Shown: positions 16,498 through 25,145 of the stretch, piece by piece
Position numbering within the stretch: the stretch's first letter is position 1
How the letters are laid out: every line of letters starts with the position of its first letter
Assembly (NCBI RefSeq): GCF_027000115.1
Contig: NZ_JALTON010000053.1
Location: forward strand, 1-64,000
Direction: 5' to 3'
From: Thiohalobacter sp.
GTDB taxonomy: Bacteria > Pseudomonadota > Gammaproteobacteria > Thiohalobacterales > Thiohalobacteraceae
Length of the DNA stretch: 64,000 bases
The notes under the pieces: model-generated
What the model was told of the DNA's origin: nothing
Databases searched by the model: none
What the model saw: the letters and a program-made list of their open reading frames with translations, nothing else
Made by a program: the position numbers and the translations under genes

Positions 16498-18435
16498 TCA
16501 GGGGCGCAGCGGCAACACATCGCGGGGCAGGCCCCTGCCGCCCGGCGTGTGCGGACGCAGCACCGTGAGCAGCCGCGCATCCGGCCGCCATTCAAGTGCC
16601 TGCTCGGCATCCATGGGGCGGGTCAGGTAATAGCCCTGCACCGTTTCGCAGCCCAGCGCCTGCAGGGCAGCCAGGGTATCGCCGTCTTCCACGCCTTCCG
16701 CGACTACCTTCAGGCCCAGGCGGTGAGCAAGGTCGATCACCGAGCGCACGATGGCCTGGTCGCCGCGGTCATGCAGCATGTCGGACACGAAGTCCCGGTC
16801 GATCTTGAGTTCATCCGCCGGCAGCATCTTGAGATAGGCCAGCGATGAGAAGCCGGTGCCGAAGTCGTCGATGGACACCCGGATGCCCTGGTCACGCAGC
16901 CGCTGCAGATGCGCGCATACGCGCTCGGGCTCGGAGAGCATGGCGCTTTCGGTAACCTCCACCGTGAACCGCGCGCCGGCCACGCCCGCGCGGGCCAGGA
17001 TCCGTGCCAGAGCGGTACAGAAATCGCGGTCATGCAGGTTTTTGGGAGAGATGTTGACGGCCACGTCACCCTCCGGCCGCCGCGCGACGAACGCCAGTGC
17101 CTGTTCGACCACCCACTCGGTCAGAGCGCCTATGTGCCCGGTCTGTTCGGCGACTTCGATGAACTCATCGGGTGGCACCATGCCCAGTTCGGGATGCCGC
17201 CAGCGCACCAGTGCCTCGTGTCCGCACACCCGCCCGCGAGAAAGCTCGACCTTGGGCTGGAACTGCAGGCAGAGTTCACCACGCTGAATGACCCCGCGGA
17301 GGTCGGAAGCCAGGCGCAGCCGGCGCCGACTGAGCTCCATGTCCGGCGTTTCGTAGAATCTCGGCCCGGTCCCCTGCTCCTGCGCATTCCTCAATGCGAT
17401 CTCGGCAGCCTGGATCAGGGTCCCGCCATCGCCGCCCACTTCCGACCAGAGCGCACCCCCCACCGACAATTGCGCCTCCAGTTCGATTCCGGCCGCCTCG
17501 ACCGGGCGCCGGGTCTCGTCGAGGATGCGGCCTGCACAGGCACGGGCCTCGTCCGCGGTGGCGACAGGTAGCAGTACGGCAAACTCGTCGCTGCCCACGC
17601 GCGCCAGACTGCCGTTGGCACCAAGCACCGTTCGTATCCGCCGGGCCAGCTCGGTGAGCACGGCATCACCGCACTGGTAACCGAGGACATCGTTGATTTC
17701 CTTGAATCCATCGACGTCCATCAGCAACAGGACCATGTCCGGTGCCAGCAGGTCGCTGTCGGACTGTACCCTGTCCAGGTGGTCGTGCAGCCAGGCCCGG
17801 TTGGGCAGGCCGGTCAGGGCATCGTGGGTCGCCTGGTGGGTCATGGCCTCGGTGGTGGCACGCAGCTTCCTGGAAATGAAGGAAGCCAGCACCAGGGCCA
17901 CCCATACCGCGAGCCAGATCACCACCAGGCCGGTGGCCAGGAAGCGCATGCCCACCAGATTCCACAGGCCCAGCTCGTGCGCCTCCTTGCGCTGGACCAG
18001 CAAGAGACGGTAGGGCAGCTCGAACAGCGGCCGGGATACCCAGTGGAAAGCGGCCTCTCCCTGGTCCAGACGGCCGGTCTCCCGCCCGGAGAAGGCGGCG
18101 TTGCGCAAGGCGGCCTGCAATCCAGGCGTGGTCCGCGCGCTCTCCCCCAGCGCGCCGCTCGCTGCCTGCAGGCCACGGTGATCGTACAGTAGCAACAGGT
18201 CCGCGTCCGGCACATACTGCTGACGGTAACGCTCCACCAGCGTGTCACTGAGCGAGTCGGATACGACCGCGAGCGATATCTCCCTGGCCAATACCTCCGC
18301 CCGACGCTGCAGCATTTCCTGCCGCACACCCTCCTCGGCCTCCACGGTCAGCCAGTAGGCAATCCCCCCGAAGATGAGCTGTGACAGGACAGTGATGCCC
18401 ACGATGGCCACCAGCATCTGGGTGGACAGGCGCAT
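16498..18435 (-). CDS. Membrane GGDEF-EAL c-di-GMP protein, GGDEF degenerate
   Basis: 645 residues from an ATG at 18435 with GAGGG 5 nt upstream; a TTG at 18447 is less likely. An N-terminal helix, a periplasmic domain and a second helix (about residue 160-185) precede a GGDEF domain whose signature reads RVGSDEF instead of GGDEF, then an EAL domain with EALVRWRHP, DDFGTGFSSL and AEGVED intact. Predicted main activity is c-di-GMP phosphodiesterase; the altered GGDEF may bind GTP as an allosteric site. The DUF2892 gene ends 8 nt upstream on the same strand. Confidence 0.9.
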   Translation of the reverse strand: MRLSTQMLVAIVGITVLSQLIFGGIAYWLTVEAEEGVRQEMLQRRAEVLAREISLAVVSDSLSDTLVERYRQQYVPDADLLLLYDHRGLQAASGALGESARTTPGLQAALRNAAFSGRETGRLDQGEAAFHWVSRPLFELPYRLLLVQRKEAHELGLWNLVGMRFLATGLVVIWLAVWVALVLASFISRKLRATTEAMTHQATHDALTGLPNRAWLHDHLDRVQSDSDLLAPDMVLLLMDVDGFKEINDVLGYQCGDAVLTELARRIRTVLGANGSLARVGSDEFAVLLPVATADEARACAGRILDETRRPVEAAGIELEAQLSVGGALWSEVGGDGGTLIQAAEIALRNAQEQGTGPRFYETPDMELSRRRLRLASDLRGVIQRGELCLQFQPKVELSRGRVCGHEALVRWRHPELGMVPPDEFIEVAEQTGHIGALTEWVVEQALAFVARRPEGDVAVNISPKNLHDRDFCTALARILARAGVAGARFTVEVTESAMLSEPERVCAHLQRLRDQGIRVSIDDFGTGFSSLAYLKMLPADELKIDRDFVSDMLHDRGDQAIVRSVIDLAHRLGLKVVAEGVEDGDTLAALQALGCETVQGYYLTRPMDAEQALEWRPDARLLTVLRPHTPGGRGLPRDVLPLRP

Positions 18436-18443
18436 CGCGGCCC

Positions 18444-18662
18444 TCAACTGAGCTGGGCAGTATTGATGCCGGCCAGTGCGTAAAAGGGACAGTAACGAAT
18501 GATTGCCACCGCCAGATTGATGATGCCCAGCGTGGCGATCACCGCGGAACTGAAGGCATCGGAAATGAAATATTCATCAATCAGACTGATATAGAGCAGA
18601 CCCGCGCTGATCCCGATGCGCACAAGCTGATCGACACGACCGATATTGGGTTGCAACTTCAT
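18444..18662 (-). CDS. DUF2892 small membrane protein
   Basis: 72 residues from the ATG at 18662 (GGGAGCC upstream). Pattern MKLQPNIGRVDQLVRI followed by two hydrophobic helices and CPFYALAGINT is that of DUF2892/YgaP-tail proteins, small inner-membrane proteins often fused to or beside rhodaneses. Probably co-transcribed with the GGDEF-EAL gene, whose start is 8 nt downstream. Confidence 0.82.
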   Translation of the reverse strand: MKLQPNIGRVDQLVRIGISAGLLYISLIDEYFISDAFSSAVIATLGIINLAVAIIRYCPFYALAGINTAQLS

Positions 18663-19079
18663 GGCTGGCTCCCGGCTTTGGTACTGCGTCCGCGTCGCGT
18701 GGCCTGGTGACTCGTCAGCGAGCAGGGTCACTCCCGCCGAGGCCCGTGTCGCCGCGAACAGGCTTTTATCAGGCCCGCGGATGGCATAAGAGGAATCGGC
18801 AGCCGGCGGCCGGACTTGAGACCCGTCGGACCCGGCGAACCGCTGTCCCGCATATGGCCCGGCCCCGAACCGGAGGCTTCAACCTGTTGAATTATCGCGG
18901 ATAATGTCTCTTAGAGCATGTCCAGGCGGCCGCTATCGACCGCTGCGCGTTGCGGGTCGGACTGCCGTTACCGCCGCGCCCGTGGCACCGATTGCCGGGC
19001 ATACCCCCGAAATTCAAGGACGTTTGCCCCGCGCCGCTATCCCCTTCAACATCATGCGTGTTCTTCAGGAGCCCCGAGG
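18663..19079. other. 417-bp spacer between divergent genes
   Basis: Separates the DUF2892 gene (minus) from the periplasmic binding protein gene (plus). It must hold promoters in both directions. No confident -35/-10 pair, hairpin or small ORF was recognised; an open plus-strand frame beginning at 18904 runs into the next gene out of frame and looks like GC-rich noise. Confidence 0.5.
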
Positions 19080-19916
19080 ATGTACCGATTATTCGCTGTT
19101 CTTGCCCTGTGCCTGCCGCTGCTGCTGGCCGCCCGCGGCGCCACGGCCGACACCTTCGAGGAAGAACCGATCGTCGGCGCCGGCGCCCATTTCGCCTGGG
19201 TGGTATTCGACGCCCTGCGTCCCGATCTGGAACGCGCGACCGGCCGCCTGGTGGAACTGCATGGCCGCTACTCGGCGCTCGGCATGGGCTGCAACGCCGG
19301 CATAAAGATCGCGGCGCGCAATGGCGACCATTTCGGCTTCGTTTGCTGCCCCCTGGCCGATGAGGAGGTCAAGCGCAAGAAGCTTCGGGTTTTTCCCATC
19401 GCCCGCGAACCCATACTCATCATGGTCAACGACGCCAACCCGGTGCGCGAGTTGTCGGCCGAGCAGGTGCGTGCCATTTTCAGGGGCGAGATCGCGAACT
19501 GGAAAGACGTGGGCGGACGGGACGAACCCATCGTGGTGGTCACGCGACTGCATTGCAAGAAACGCCCGGGCCACTGGAAGACCATTCTGCCCGACGCCAG
19601 GGCCTTCCGCCCGCAACGACTCAATGTCTCCAGCGCAGCGGAGATGGAACAGCGCATCGCCGCCTTTCCCGGCGCCATCGGCCACATAGGCGCCACCTGG
19701 GACTTCCAGCCAGATTCCACCATCCATGCCCTGCGCATCGATGGCCGGGAAGCCACTGCCGACAACCTGCGCAGCGGTCACTATCCCTTCTACCGCGATC
19801 TCTCCGCAGTCACCGGGCCTGATCCATCCCCCGACGTGCTCACACTGATCGACCGCGTCCGCAACGGCGATGCCATCCAGCGCATCGTCGCTCGCTACCA
19901 GCTCATGAAACTCTGA
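19080..19916 (+). CDS. PstS-like periplasmic substrate-binding protein paired with a diguanylate cyclase
   Basis: 278 residues. Signal peptide to about residue 23 (LLLAARGATA), then a periplasmic binding fold of the phosphate-ABC type: VGAGAHFAWVVFDALRPD, MVNDANPVRELSAEQVRAIFRGEIANWKDVGG, which is the PstS-like signature. No transporter genes are nearby. Two adjacent cysteines (FVCCPLAD) are unusual. The start at 19080 is chosen because it begins the signal peptide and has CAGGAG upstream. The diguanylate cyclase gene starts 9 nt later, so the protein probably acts as the cyclase's ligand sensor. Confidence 0.82.
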   Translation: MYRLFAVLALCLPLLLAARGATADTFEEEPIVGAGAHFAWVVFDALRPDLERATGRLVELHGRYSALGMGCNAGIKIAARNGDHFGFVCCPLADEEVKRKKLRVFPIAREPILIMVNDANPVRELSAEQVRAIFRGEIANWKDVGGRDEPIVVVTRLHCKKRPGHWKTILPDARAFRPQRLNVSSAAEMEQRIAAFPGAIGHIGATWDFQPDSTIHALRIDGREATADNLRSGHYPFYRDLSAVTGPDPSPDVLTLIDRVRNGDAIQRIVARYQLMKL

Positions 19917-19925
19917 GCCCACCGC

Positions 19926-21497
19926 ATGCATCGGTCGCTCGGCTATCGGGAAAGAATGATCCTGTTCGTGGCCGCCATCGGGCTGCTGATGGTCGCCAGC
20001 CTCATCGCTTCCTACTACAGCGCACGCACGGTCATCTGGGAGGATGCCGCACTGCACCGTGAGCGCACCGTTCGTTTCCACGAGCGTAACCTGGAGAAGC
20101 TGCGCATCGATCTGACACATTATGCGCATACCATCCGGGCGGATCTGCGCATCCAGGACTACCTGTTCGCGACCATCCGCATCGGCACCACGGCGGATCC
20201 CATCGCGCAGCTCATCCAGGAACAGTTCAGCAAGCTCCAGGTGGACGAGATCGCCATTGCCGACCTGGATGGGCGGCGCATCGTCGGCCGCGAGGGAGAC
20301 CCACTGCTGGCGGCCGTAGACTGGACCGATACCACACGCCAGCCAAAGGTGGTCGGTTACGAGAACGCGGGCCTTCCCTGCATGGCAGCGGTATTGCCGG
20401 TACTCTATCGTGACGACCTGATCGCCCACGCGGCCACCGCCCGCTGCCTGGGGCGCGGCTGGCTGGAGTCCCAGCCACGGGATCGCAGCAACGAACTTCT
20501 GGTGGTCAACGGCGGTATCGTTCTGGCGAGTACAAGCCCCGCCCTCGAAGGCCTGGCTTTCAATCCTTCGGACAACACCATCGAACTCGGCGACCAGAGC
20601 TATCGACTGGCGCGGGTTCGATTACCGCTTCCCGGAGACAGCGGCGCGCAACTGTGGCTGGCGGACTCGGAAACCAGCCTGGTCAAGACGCTCGGCCGCT
20701 ACAACCGGGCCATGCTCAGCCTGATTGCGGTGACCATACTGGTCATGCTCTTCACCGGGCTGGTCGCCGTGAACAACTTCAGCCGTCCCATCCAGAGGCT
20801 CACTGAACTGACCCGCGAGATCGCGGAGGGGCACCTGCCGAGAATGCAGAAATCCACGGGCGGCACCGAGATCGACAAGCTCGTCAACCAGTTCGTGGAA
20901 CTCACCGAGTCCTTGCGGCGCAAGGAAGCAGAGGTTCGGGCTGCGCACGAACAGCTCAAGCGCAATGCCATCACCGACGAACTCACCGGCACCTACAACC
21001 GGCGCTACCTCAACGAGATCTTCCCCAGGCTGCTGGCCCAGGCCGAGCGCGAAGGGCAGCAGCTCTCGGCGATTCTCTGCGATCTCGACCGCTTCAAGCA
21101 GATCAACGACCGCCTGGGTCACCCGGCCGGAGATGCGTGCCTGATAGCATTTGCGGACATCCTGCGGGAAAACATTCGTTCCAACGATTTCATCTTTCGC
21201 ATGGGCGGCGAGGAGTTTCTCATTCTCACCGTCGGCCACGCACGCGATGCGGCACTTAGGCTGGCTGAAAAAGTCCGCCGTACAACAGCAGCCACGCCCG
21301 TGCCCTTCCAGGACACGAATATTTCAATGACGGTGAGCTGCGGCGTGGTCTGTACCCGGCCCAGCACCAGCTATCAGCCCACCCTGTCGCGCCTGATCTC
21401 CATCGCCGACCAGTGTCTCTATCGCGCCAAGGCCGCCGGCCGCAACCGTGTCGAGGCCTCGGAGCTCTGCGATACCGGGGATACGGTGGCCAGCTGA
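19926..21497 (+). CDS. Membrane diguanylate cyclase with periplasmic sensor
   Basis: 523 residues. One N-terminal helix, a periplasmic sensor domain (about 35-250), a second helix, HAMP (about 280-330), a short coiled coil and a GGDEF domain. The active signature is RMGGEEF and the allosteric I-site RSND lies five residues upstream, so product-inhibited c-di-GMP synthesis is expected. Directly downstream of the binding protein gene at 9 nt spacing. Confidence 0.93.
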   Translation: MHRSLGYRERMILFVAAIGLLMVASLIASYYSARTVIWEDAALHRERTVRFHERNLEKLRIDLTHYAHTIRADLRIQDYLFATIRIGTTADPIAQLIQEQFSKLQVDEIAIADLDGRRIVGREGDPLLAAVDWTDTTRQPKVVGYENAGLPCMAAVLPVLYRDDLIAHAATARCLGRGWLESQPRDRSNELLVVNGGIVLASTSPALEGLAFNPSDNTIELGDQSYRLARVRLPLPGDSGAQLWLADSETSLVKTLGRYNRAMLSLIAVTILVMLFTGLVAVNNFSRPIQRLTELTREIAEGHLPRMQKSTGGTEIDKLVNQFVELTESLRRKEAEVRAAHEQLKRNAITDELTGTYNRRYLNEIFPRLLAQAEREGQQLSAILCDLDRFKQINDRLGHPAGDACLIAFADILRENIRSNDFIFRMGGEEFLILTVGHARDAALRLAEKVRRTTAATPVPFQDTNISMTVSCGVVCTRPSTSYQPTLSRLISIADQCLYRAKAAGRNRVEASELCDTGDTVAS

Positions 21498-21518
21498 CGC
21501 TCCCGACAATATCCTGGC

Positions 21519-22016
21519 TCAATGACAGCCGCCACCCGACCCCGGCGTCTCCGCCAGCGCATCCAGCTCGATGTCCTCGACGAAGTGAACGAAGCCGCGA
21601 CGCAGGCGCTCGGCCCAGTCACCGCCCAGCCGGGCACCGGCATCGGCCAGCGCCTGCTCGATCTGGGCCAGCGACACCTGCAACAGGTCGTAGGTGATCT
21701 CCAGCTCGCTGTCCCTGATCACCACCGACTCCACACCCATCAGGCTGGCGAGATGGTCAATCACCGAACGGGCCTGCGCCTCGTCAAGCGCCGTGTCCAG
21801 ATGAATCCGGCGGCGCCGGCGTTCCACCTCGCCCCGCTGCCGGGGCGCCGGGTGGCCCGGTCGGCCGACATACAGCCCGGGCCGGGCGAGGAAGCGGTCC
21901 CGGCACTGCTGCGAGCAGAAAGCGAAGTGCATGCCCTGATGTTCCACGGCGAGGGCGTCCGGCGCGACCCGCATGCCGCAGACCGGGCACCGCAGCCGAT
22001 CCTGTTGCGCCTTCAT
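21519..22016 (-). CDS. YHS domain protein with ferredoxin-fold C-terminus
   Basis: 165 residues from the ATG at 22016 (GGAGGTGG upstream). N-terminal YHS metal-binding domain with C10, C13 (CPVCGM) and C34, C38 (FCSQQC), then an HMA-like alpha/beta domain (about 65-130) lacking the CxxC motif, and a tail rich in Gly and ending GCH. Probably a cytoplasmic copper or heavy-metal binding protein. It is the last gene of the minus-strand metal array, downstream of copB. Confidence 0.8.
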   Translation of the reverse strand: MKAQQDRLRCPVCGMRVAPDALAVEHQGMHFAFCSQQCRDRFLARPGLYVGRPGHPAPRQRGEVERRRRRIHLDTALDEAQARSVIDHLASLMGVESVVIRDSELEITYDLLQVSLAQIEQALADAGARLGGDWAERLRRGFVHFVEDIELDALAETPGSGGGCH

Positions 22017-22044
22017 GTCGCCACCTCCTGCCGCGCAGCGGGAC

Positions 22045-22866
22045 TCAGAACCAGAAGCGCAGGCCGGCCACCAGCGCGGTGGTGCGCGTATCCTCGCCTT
22101 CGGCGCGGGCGAGATCCGCAGTATCCCCGTAAAGACCGGTCCATTCCACACCCACATAGAACGCGAACTCGCGTCGAATCTCGTAGCGCAGGCGCAGGCC
22201 CGCCGTGAGATCGGCCAGACCGCTGCCCAGGCCGCGGGCTGGATCGTCCCTGCCGTACAGGTTCGCCTCCAGCCGCGGCGTCAGCACCAGGCGCTGGCTC
22301 AGCAACAGCTCGTAGGACAGGTCGACGCGCGCGGCGCTGCGCCCGGATTCGCCGAGGTAGCCGGTGACATCGACCTCGAACCAGTAGGGCGCAAGCCCCT
22401 GGACCCCGAACGCCAGCCAGTCACGCCCCGGCCCGGTCCCGCTGTCGTGACGCCAGCCCAGCTGGGTATCCCAGAAGGCCGCGAAGGCATGTCCCCAGAG
22501 CAGTTCGGTACGGGCATCCTGCAGCCGGCCACCGTCATGCTCGCCCTCGGACTTGAGCACGGCGCGGTCGTAGTCACGGCCGAACCAGCTCTGGAGATCG
22601 AACGCGGCCGAGCCGTTGTCGCGGGTGCGCACCCACTCCAGCTGCTCGACCCGCAGGGAAGCGAAGGCCTTCTCGTCTGCCAGCCGCAGCCGCGGGAGCG
22701 GGCCGAAGCCCTGCCCCTCGGCATAGGCATGCGGGTCACGGGCATCGGCGGGCGGACTTCCCCCCTGCATGCGGCCACCCTGCATGTCCGCCATGCTACC
22801 AGCCGTCGCCAGCGGGCCATGTGCCAGCGCGACGAACAGCGGGATTGCAACGAATCTTCTGTTCAT
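22045..22866 (-). CDS. copB: Copper resistance protein B, outer membrane
   Basis: 273 residues: signal peptide (to about residue 23), a short Met/Gly-containing linker (MADMQGGRMQGG), and a CopB beta-barrel with ELLWGHAFAAFWDTQLGWRHD, APYWFEVDVTGYLG and C-terminal aromatic GLRFWF. PcoB/CopB proteins work with the multicopper oxidase CopA in periplasmic copper resistance. The Met-rich segment is shorter than in Pseudomonas CopB. Follows the copA oxidase gene by 27 nt. Confidence 0.93.
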   Translation of the reverse strand: MNRRFVAIPLFVALAHGPLATAGSMADMQGGRMQGGSPPADARDPHAYAEGQGFGPLPRLRLADEKAFASLRVEQLEWVRTRDNGSAAFDLQSWFGRDYDRAVLKSEGEHDGGRLQDARTELLWGHAFAAFWDTQLGWRHDSGTGPGRDWLAFGVQGLAPYWFEVDVTGYLGESGRSAARVDLSYELLLSQRLVLTPRLEANLYGRDDPARGLGSGLADLTAGLRLRYEIRREFAFYVGVEWTGLYGDTADLARAEGEDTRTTALVAGLRFWF

Positions 22867-22893
22867 GGGAATTCCTCTCGTCAGTATGCGCAT

Positions 22894-24708
22894 TCAGGAC
22901 ACCACGACTTCGCGGAACATCCCGGCATCCATGTGATAGAGGAGATGGCAGTGCCATGCCCATCGCCCCAGTGCATCGGCGGTCACCAGAAAGCTGACCC
23001 GCTGCGCGGGCTGTACGCTGATGGTGTGCCGGCGCGCAAGGAAGCCGCCACCGGGCTGTTCCAGCTCGCTCCACATACCATGCAGATGCATGGGATGGGT
23101 CATCATGGTGTCGTTGACCAGCACCACCCTGAGGCGCTCGTTGTAGCGGAAGTGGACCGGCGTCGAACGGCCGAATTCCAGGCCGTCGAGGGACCAGGTA
23201 TAGCGTTCCATGTTGCCGGTCAGGTGCAGCTCGATCTCGCGCTCGGCATCACGGGCATCCAGCGGGCCGCCGAGGGTGTGAATGTCGGCGTAGGTCAGCA
23301 CCCGCCGGCCGTTGTCACGCAGCCCCACGCCCGGATCGTCCAGGTTGGTCCGAGGATAGTCCACCCGCATGTCGACACTGGGTCCGTACTCGGTGCGGGC
23401 ATGGCGTGCGCGCGGCATGCCGGACATGCCACCCATGCCGGCCATGTCATGCATGCCACTCATGCCGCCGTGCATGGCATGGGTGCCACCGCCGCCCATG
23501 CCACCTTGCGCCCCATGATCCATGCCGGACATGGCGCCGTGACCCATGCCGCCCTGGGCCATCGCCCCCATCATGTCCACCATGCCGAGCCACTGCGGGG
23601 GGTCGGGCTCGGGTACCGGGGCGCTCATCCCCGGACGCGGGGCCAGTGTACCGCGGGCGTAGCCGGTACGATCCATGGACTGGGCGTAGAGGGTATAGGC
23701 CCTGTCTTCCGGTTCCACGATGACGTCATAGGTTTCGCCAGGGCCGCAACGGAACTCGTCGATGGTGACTGGCTCCACATCCTGACCATCCACGTGCACC
23801 AGTGTCATTTTCAGCCCGGGTATGCGCACGTCGAAAAAGCTCTGGGTGCCACTGCTGATGAAGCGCAGGCGCACGCGTTCCCCGGACTTGAACAGGGCCG
23901 TCCAGTTACCGGCCGGCGGGGTGCCGTTCATCAGGTAGGTGTAGGTATAGGCCGAGATATCCGCGAGATCGGTCGGACTCATCCGCATCCGGTTCCACAT
24001 GCGGCGGCGGGCCAGCGCCTCGGACCAGCCGCGTTCCGAGACATCGCGGAGGAAATCCCCGAGCGTGGGCTGGTTGAAGTTGTAGTAGTCGCTCTGCTTC
24101 TTGAGCCTTGCGAAGACGTCCATCGGGTCCTCGTCCGTCCAGTCGGACAACTGCACCACGTAATCCCGGTCGGCACGGATGCGGGGGCCGTCGGCAGGAT
24201 CGATGATGATGGTACCGTACATCCCGGTCTGCTCCTGGAAGCCGGTATGCGAGTGATACCAGTAGGTACCGGACTGCTGCACCCTGAAACGGTAGACAAA
24301 GGTCTCGCCGGGCGCGATGCCGGGAAAGCTGACGCCGGGAACGCCGTCCATCTGGTAGGGCAGGATGATGCCGTGCCAGTGGATGGAGGTGCTGACCGGA
24401 AGGCGATTGGTCACCCGCAGCGTCACGGTGTCGCCCTCACGCCAGCGCAGGATCGGACCCGGTATCGAGCCGTTAATGGTGGTCGCCATCCGCGGCCGGC
24501 CGGTAAAGTTGACTAGGGTCTCGGAAATGACGAGATCGAACTCGGTGCCCGACAGCACCGGCACATTGCCGGTCACCGCGGCCCCGGGGGTGGCGCCCGG
24601 CCAGGCCCGGCCGGGCAGCGACAGCAGCAGGCCGCCGGCCGCCAGTCCCTCGATGAATCGCCGGCGCGAGCGGTCCGGCAGATCGTCAGACGCTTGGTAT
24701 CGCTTCAT
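22894..24708 (-). CDS. copA: CopA/PcoA-type multicopper oxidase
   Basis: 604 residues. A twin-arginine signal (SRRRFIEGL, residues 14-22) directs folded export. Copper sites: IHWHG, YWYHSHTG, HPMHLHG and WHCHLLYHMDAGM. A Met/His-rich stretch of about 50 residues (roughly 385-435) with repeated GMxGM units is typical of PcoA. It oxidises Cu(I) to Cu(II) in the periplasm. Not the same gene as the CopA ATPase at 7295-9523. Located immediately upstream of copB. Confidence 0.96.
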   Translation of the reverse strand: MKRYQASDDLPDRSRRRFIEGLAAGGLLLSLPGRAWPGATPGAAVTGNVPVLSGTEFDLVISETLVNFTGRPRMATTINGSIPGPILRWREGDTVTLRVTNRLPVSTSIHWHGIILPYQMDGVPGVSFPGIAPGETFVYRFRVQQSGTYWYHSHTGFQEQTGMYGTIIIDPADGPRIRADRDYVVQLSDWTDEDPMDVFARLKKQSDYYNFNQPTLGDFLRDVSERGWSEALARRRMWNRMRMSPTDLADISAYTYTYLMNGTPPAGNWTALFKSGERVRLRFISSGTQSFFDVRIPGLKMTLVHVDGQDVEPVTIDEFRCGPGETYDVIVEPEDRAYTLYAQSMDRTGYARGTLAPRPGMSAPVPEPDPPQWLGMVDMMGAMAQGGMGHGAMSGMDHGAQGGMGGGGTHAMHGGMSGMHDMAGMGGMSGMPRARHARTEYGPSVDMRVDYPRTNLDDPGVGLRDNGRRVLTYADIHTLGGPLDARDAEREIELHLTGNMERYTWSLDGLEFGRSTPVHFRYNERLRVVLVNDTMMTHPMHLHGMWSELEQPGGGFLARRHTISVQPAQRVSFLVTADALGRWAWHCHLLYHMDAGMFREVVVS

Positions 24709-24756
24709 GGTCCCGTTCTCCTTGTGATGCTTCGGCCCTGGAATGGATCGCTGCGC

Positions 24757-24963
24757 TCAGCGCAGCCAGAAGGCGACCAGACCGTAACAGGTCGTGCGCC
24801 AGCGGCAGTCCCGCTTGCGACAGCCCTCGCGTTCATCGGTGCCGCAACACATGGGCTGGCCGGACGCGCCCTGGATGCGCCGGACCAGGAGCACATCGGG
24901 CTGCTCCGCCGTGAATTCAATGCCCAGGCATTCCGCTTCCTGCTCTATCCGGCTTCGGTTCAT
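24757..24963 (-). CDS. Small cysteine-rich protein
   Basis: 68 residues with a strong GGAGGG Shine-Dalgarno. Six cysteines, including PMCCGT, EGCRKRDCRW and a late TTCYGL. No signal peptide. The family is not recognised. The start codon overlaps the stop of the upstream remnant ORF (ATGA at 24960-24963) and the oxidase gene follows 48 nt downstream, so it is part of the copA-copB unit; cytoplasmic metal binding is a guess from the cysteines. Confidence 0.6.
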   Translation of the reverse strand: MNRSRIEQEAECLGIEFTAEQPDVLLVRRIQGASGQPMCCGTDEREGCRKRDCRWRTTCYGLVAFWLR

Positions 24964-25145
24964 GGTCGCAGTCCCTCCTCGTCGTCGACAACCACCCATA
25001 CACGGCAATGGCGCCCCGGCTTCTGCCCACTGCCCGCACAGGGCGCCTCGTGGCCGGCGGTACCGTGGCAGCGGACCTGCCCGGTGGCGGGATAGCCGGC
25101 AACGCCGTTCAGGAGCGGCCCTCCGCCAGATGACGACAGCGGCAC
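24960..25145 (-). pseudogene. Remnant of a DUF1566/Lcl-type protein
   Basis: A 61-codon frame (GTG at 25145, or an internal start near 25113) whose middle, GYPATGQVRCHGTAGHEAPC and AGSGQ, matches the N-terminal repeat of DUF1566/Lcl proteins (TGQTxCYD...PCAGTGQDGE). The long C-terminal domain is absent and the reading frame ends after a basic tail. It overlaps the FAD oxidoreductase 3' end and shares ATGA with the next gene. Family link is from memory of the motif; it could still be translated as a short leader. Confidence 0.45.
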
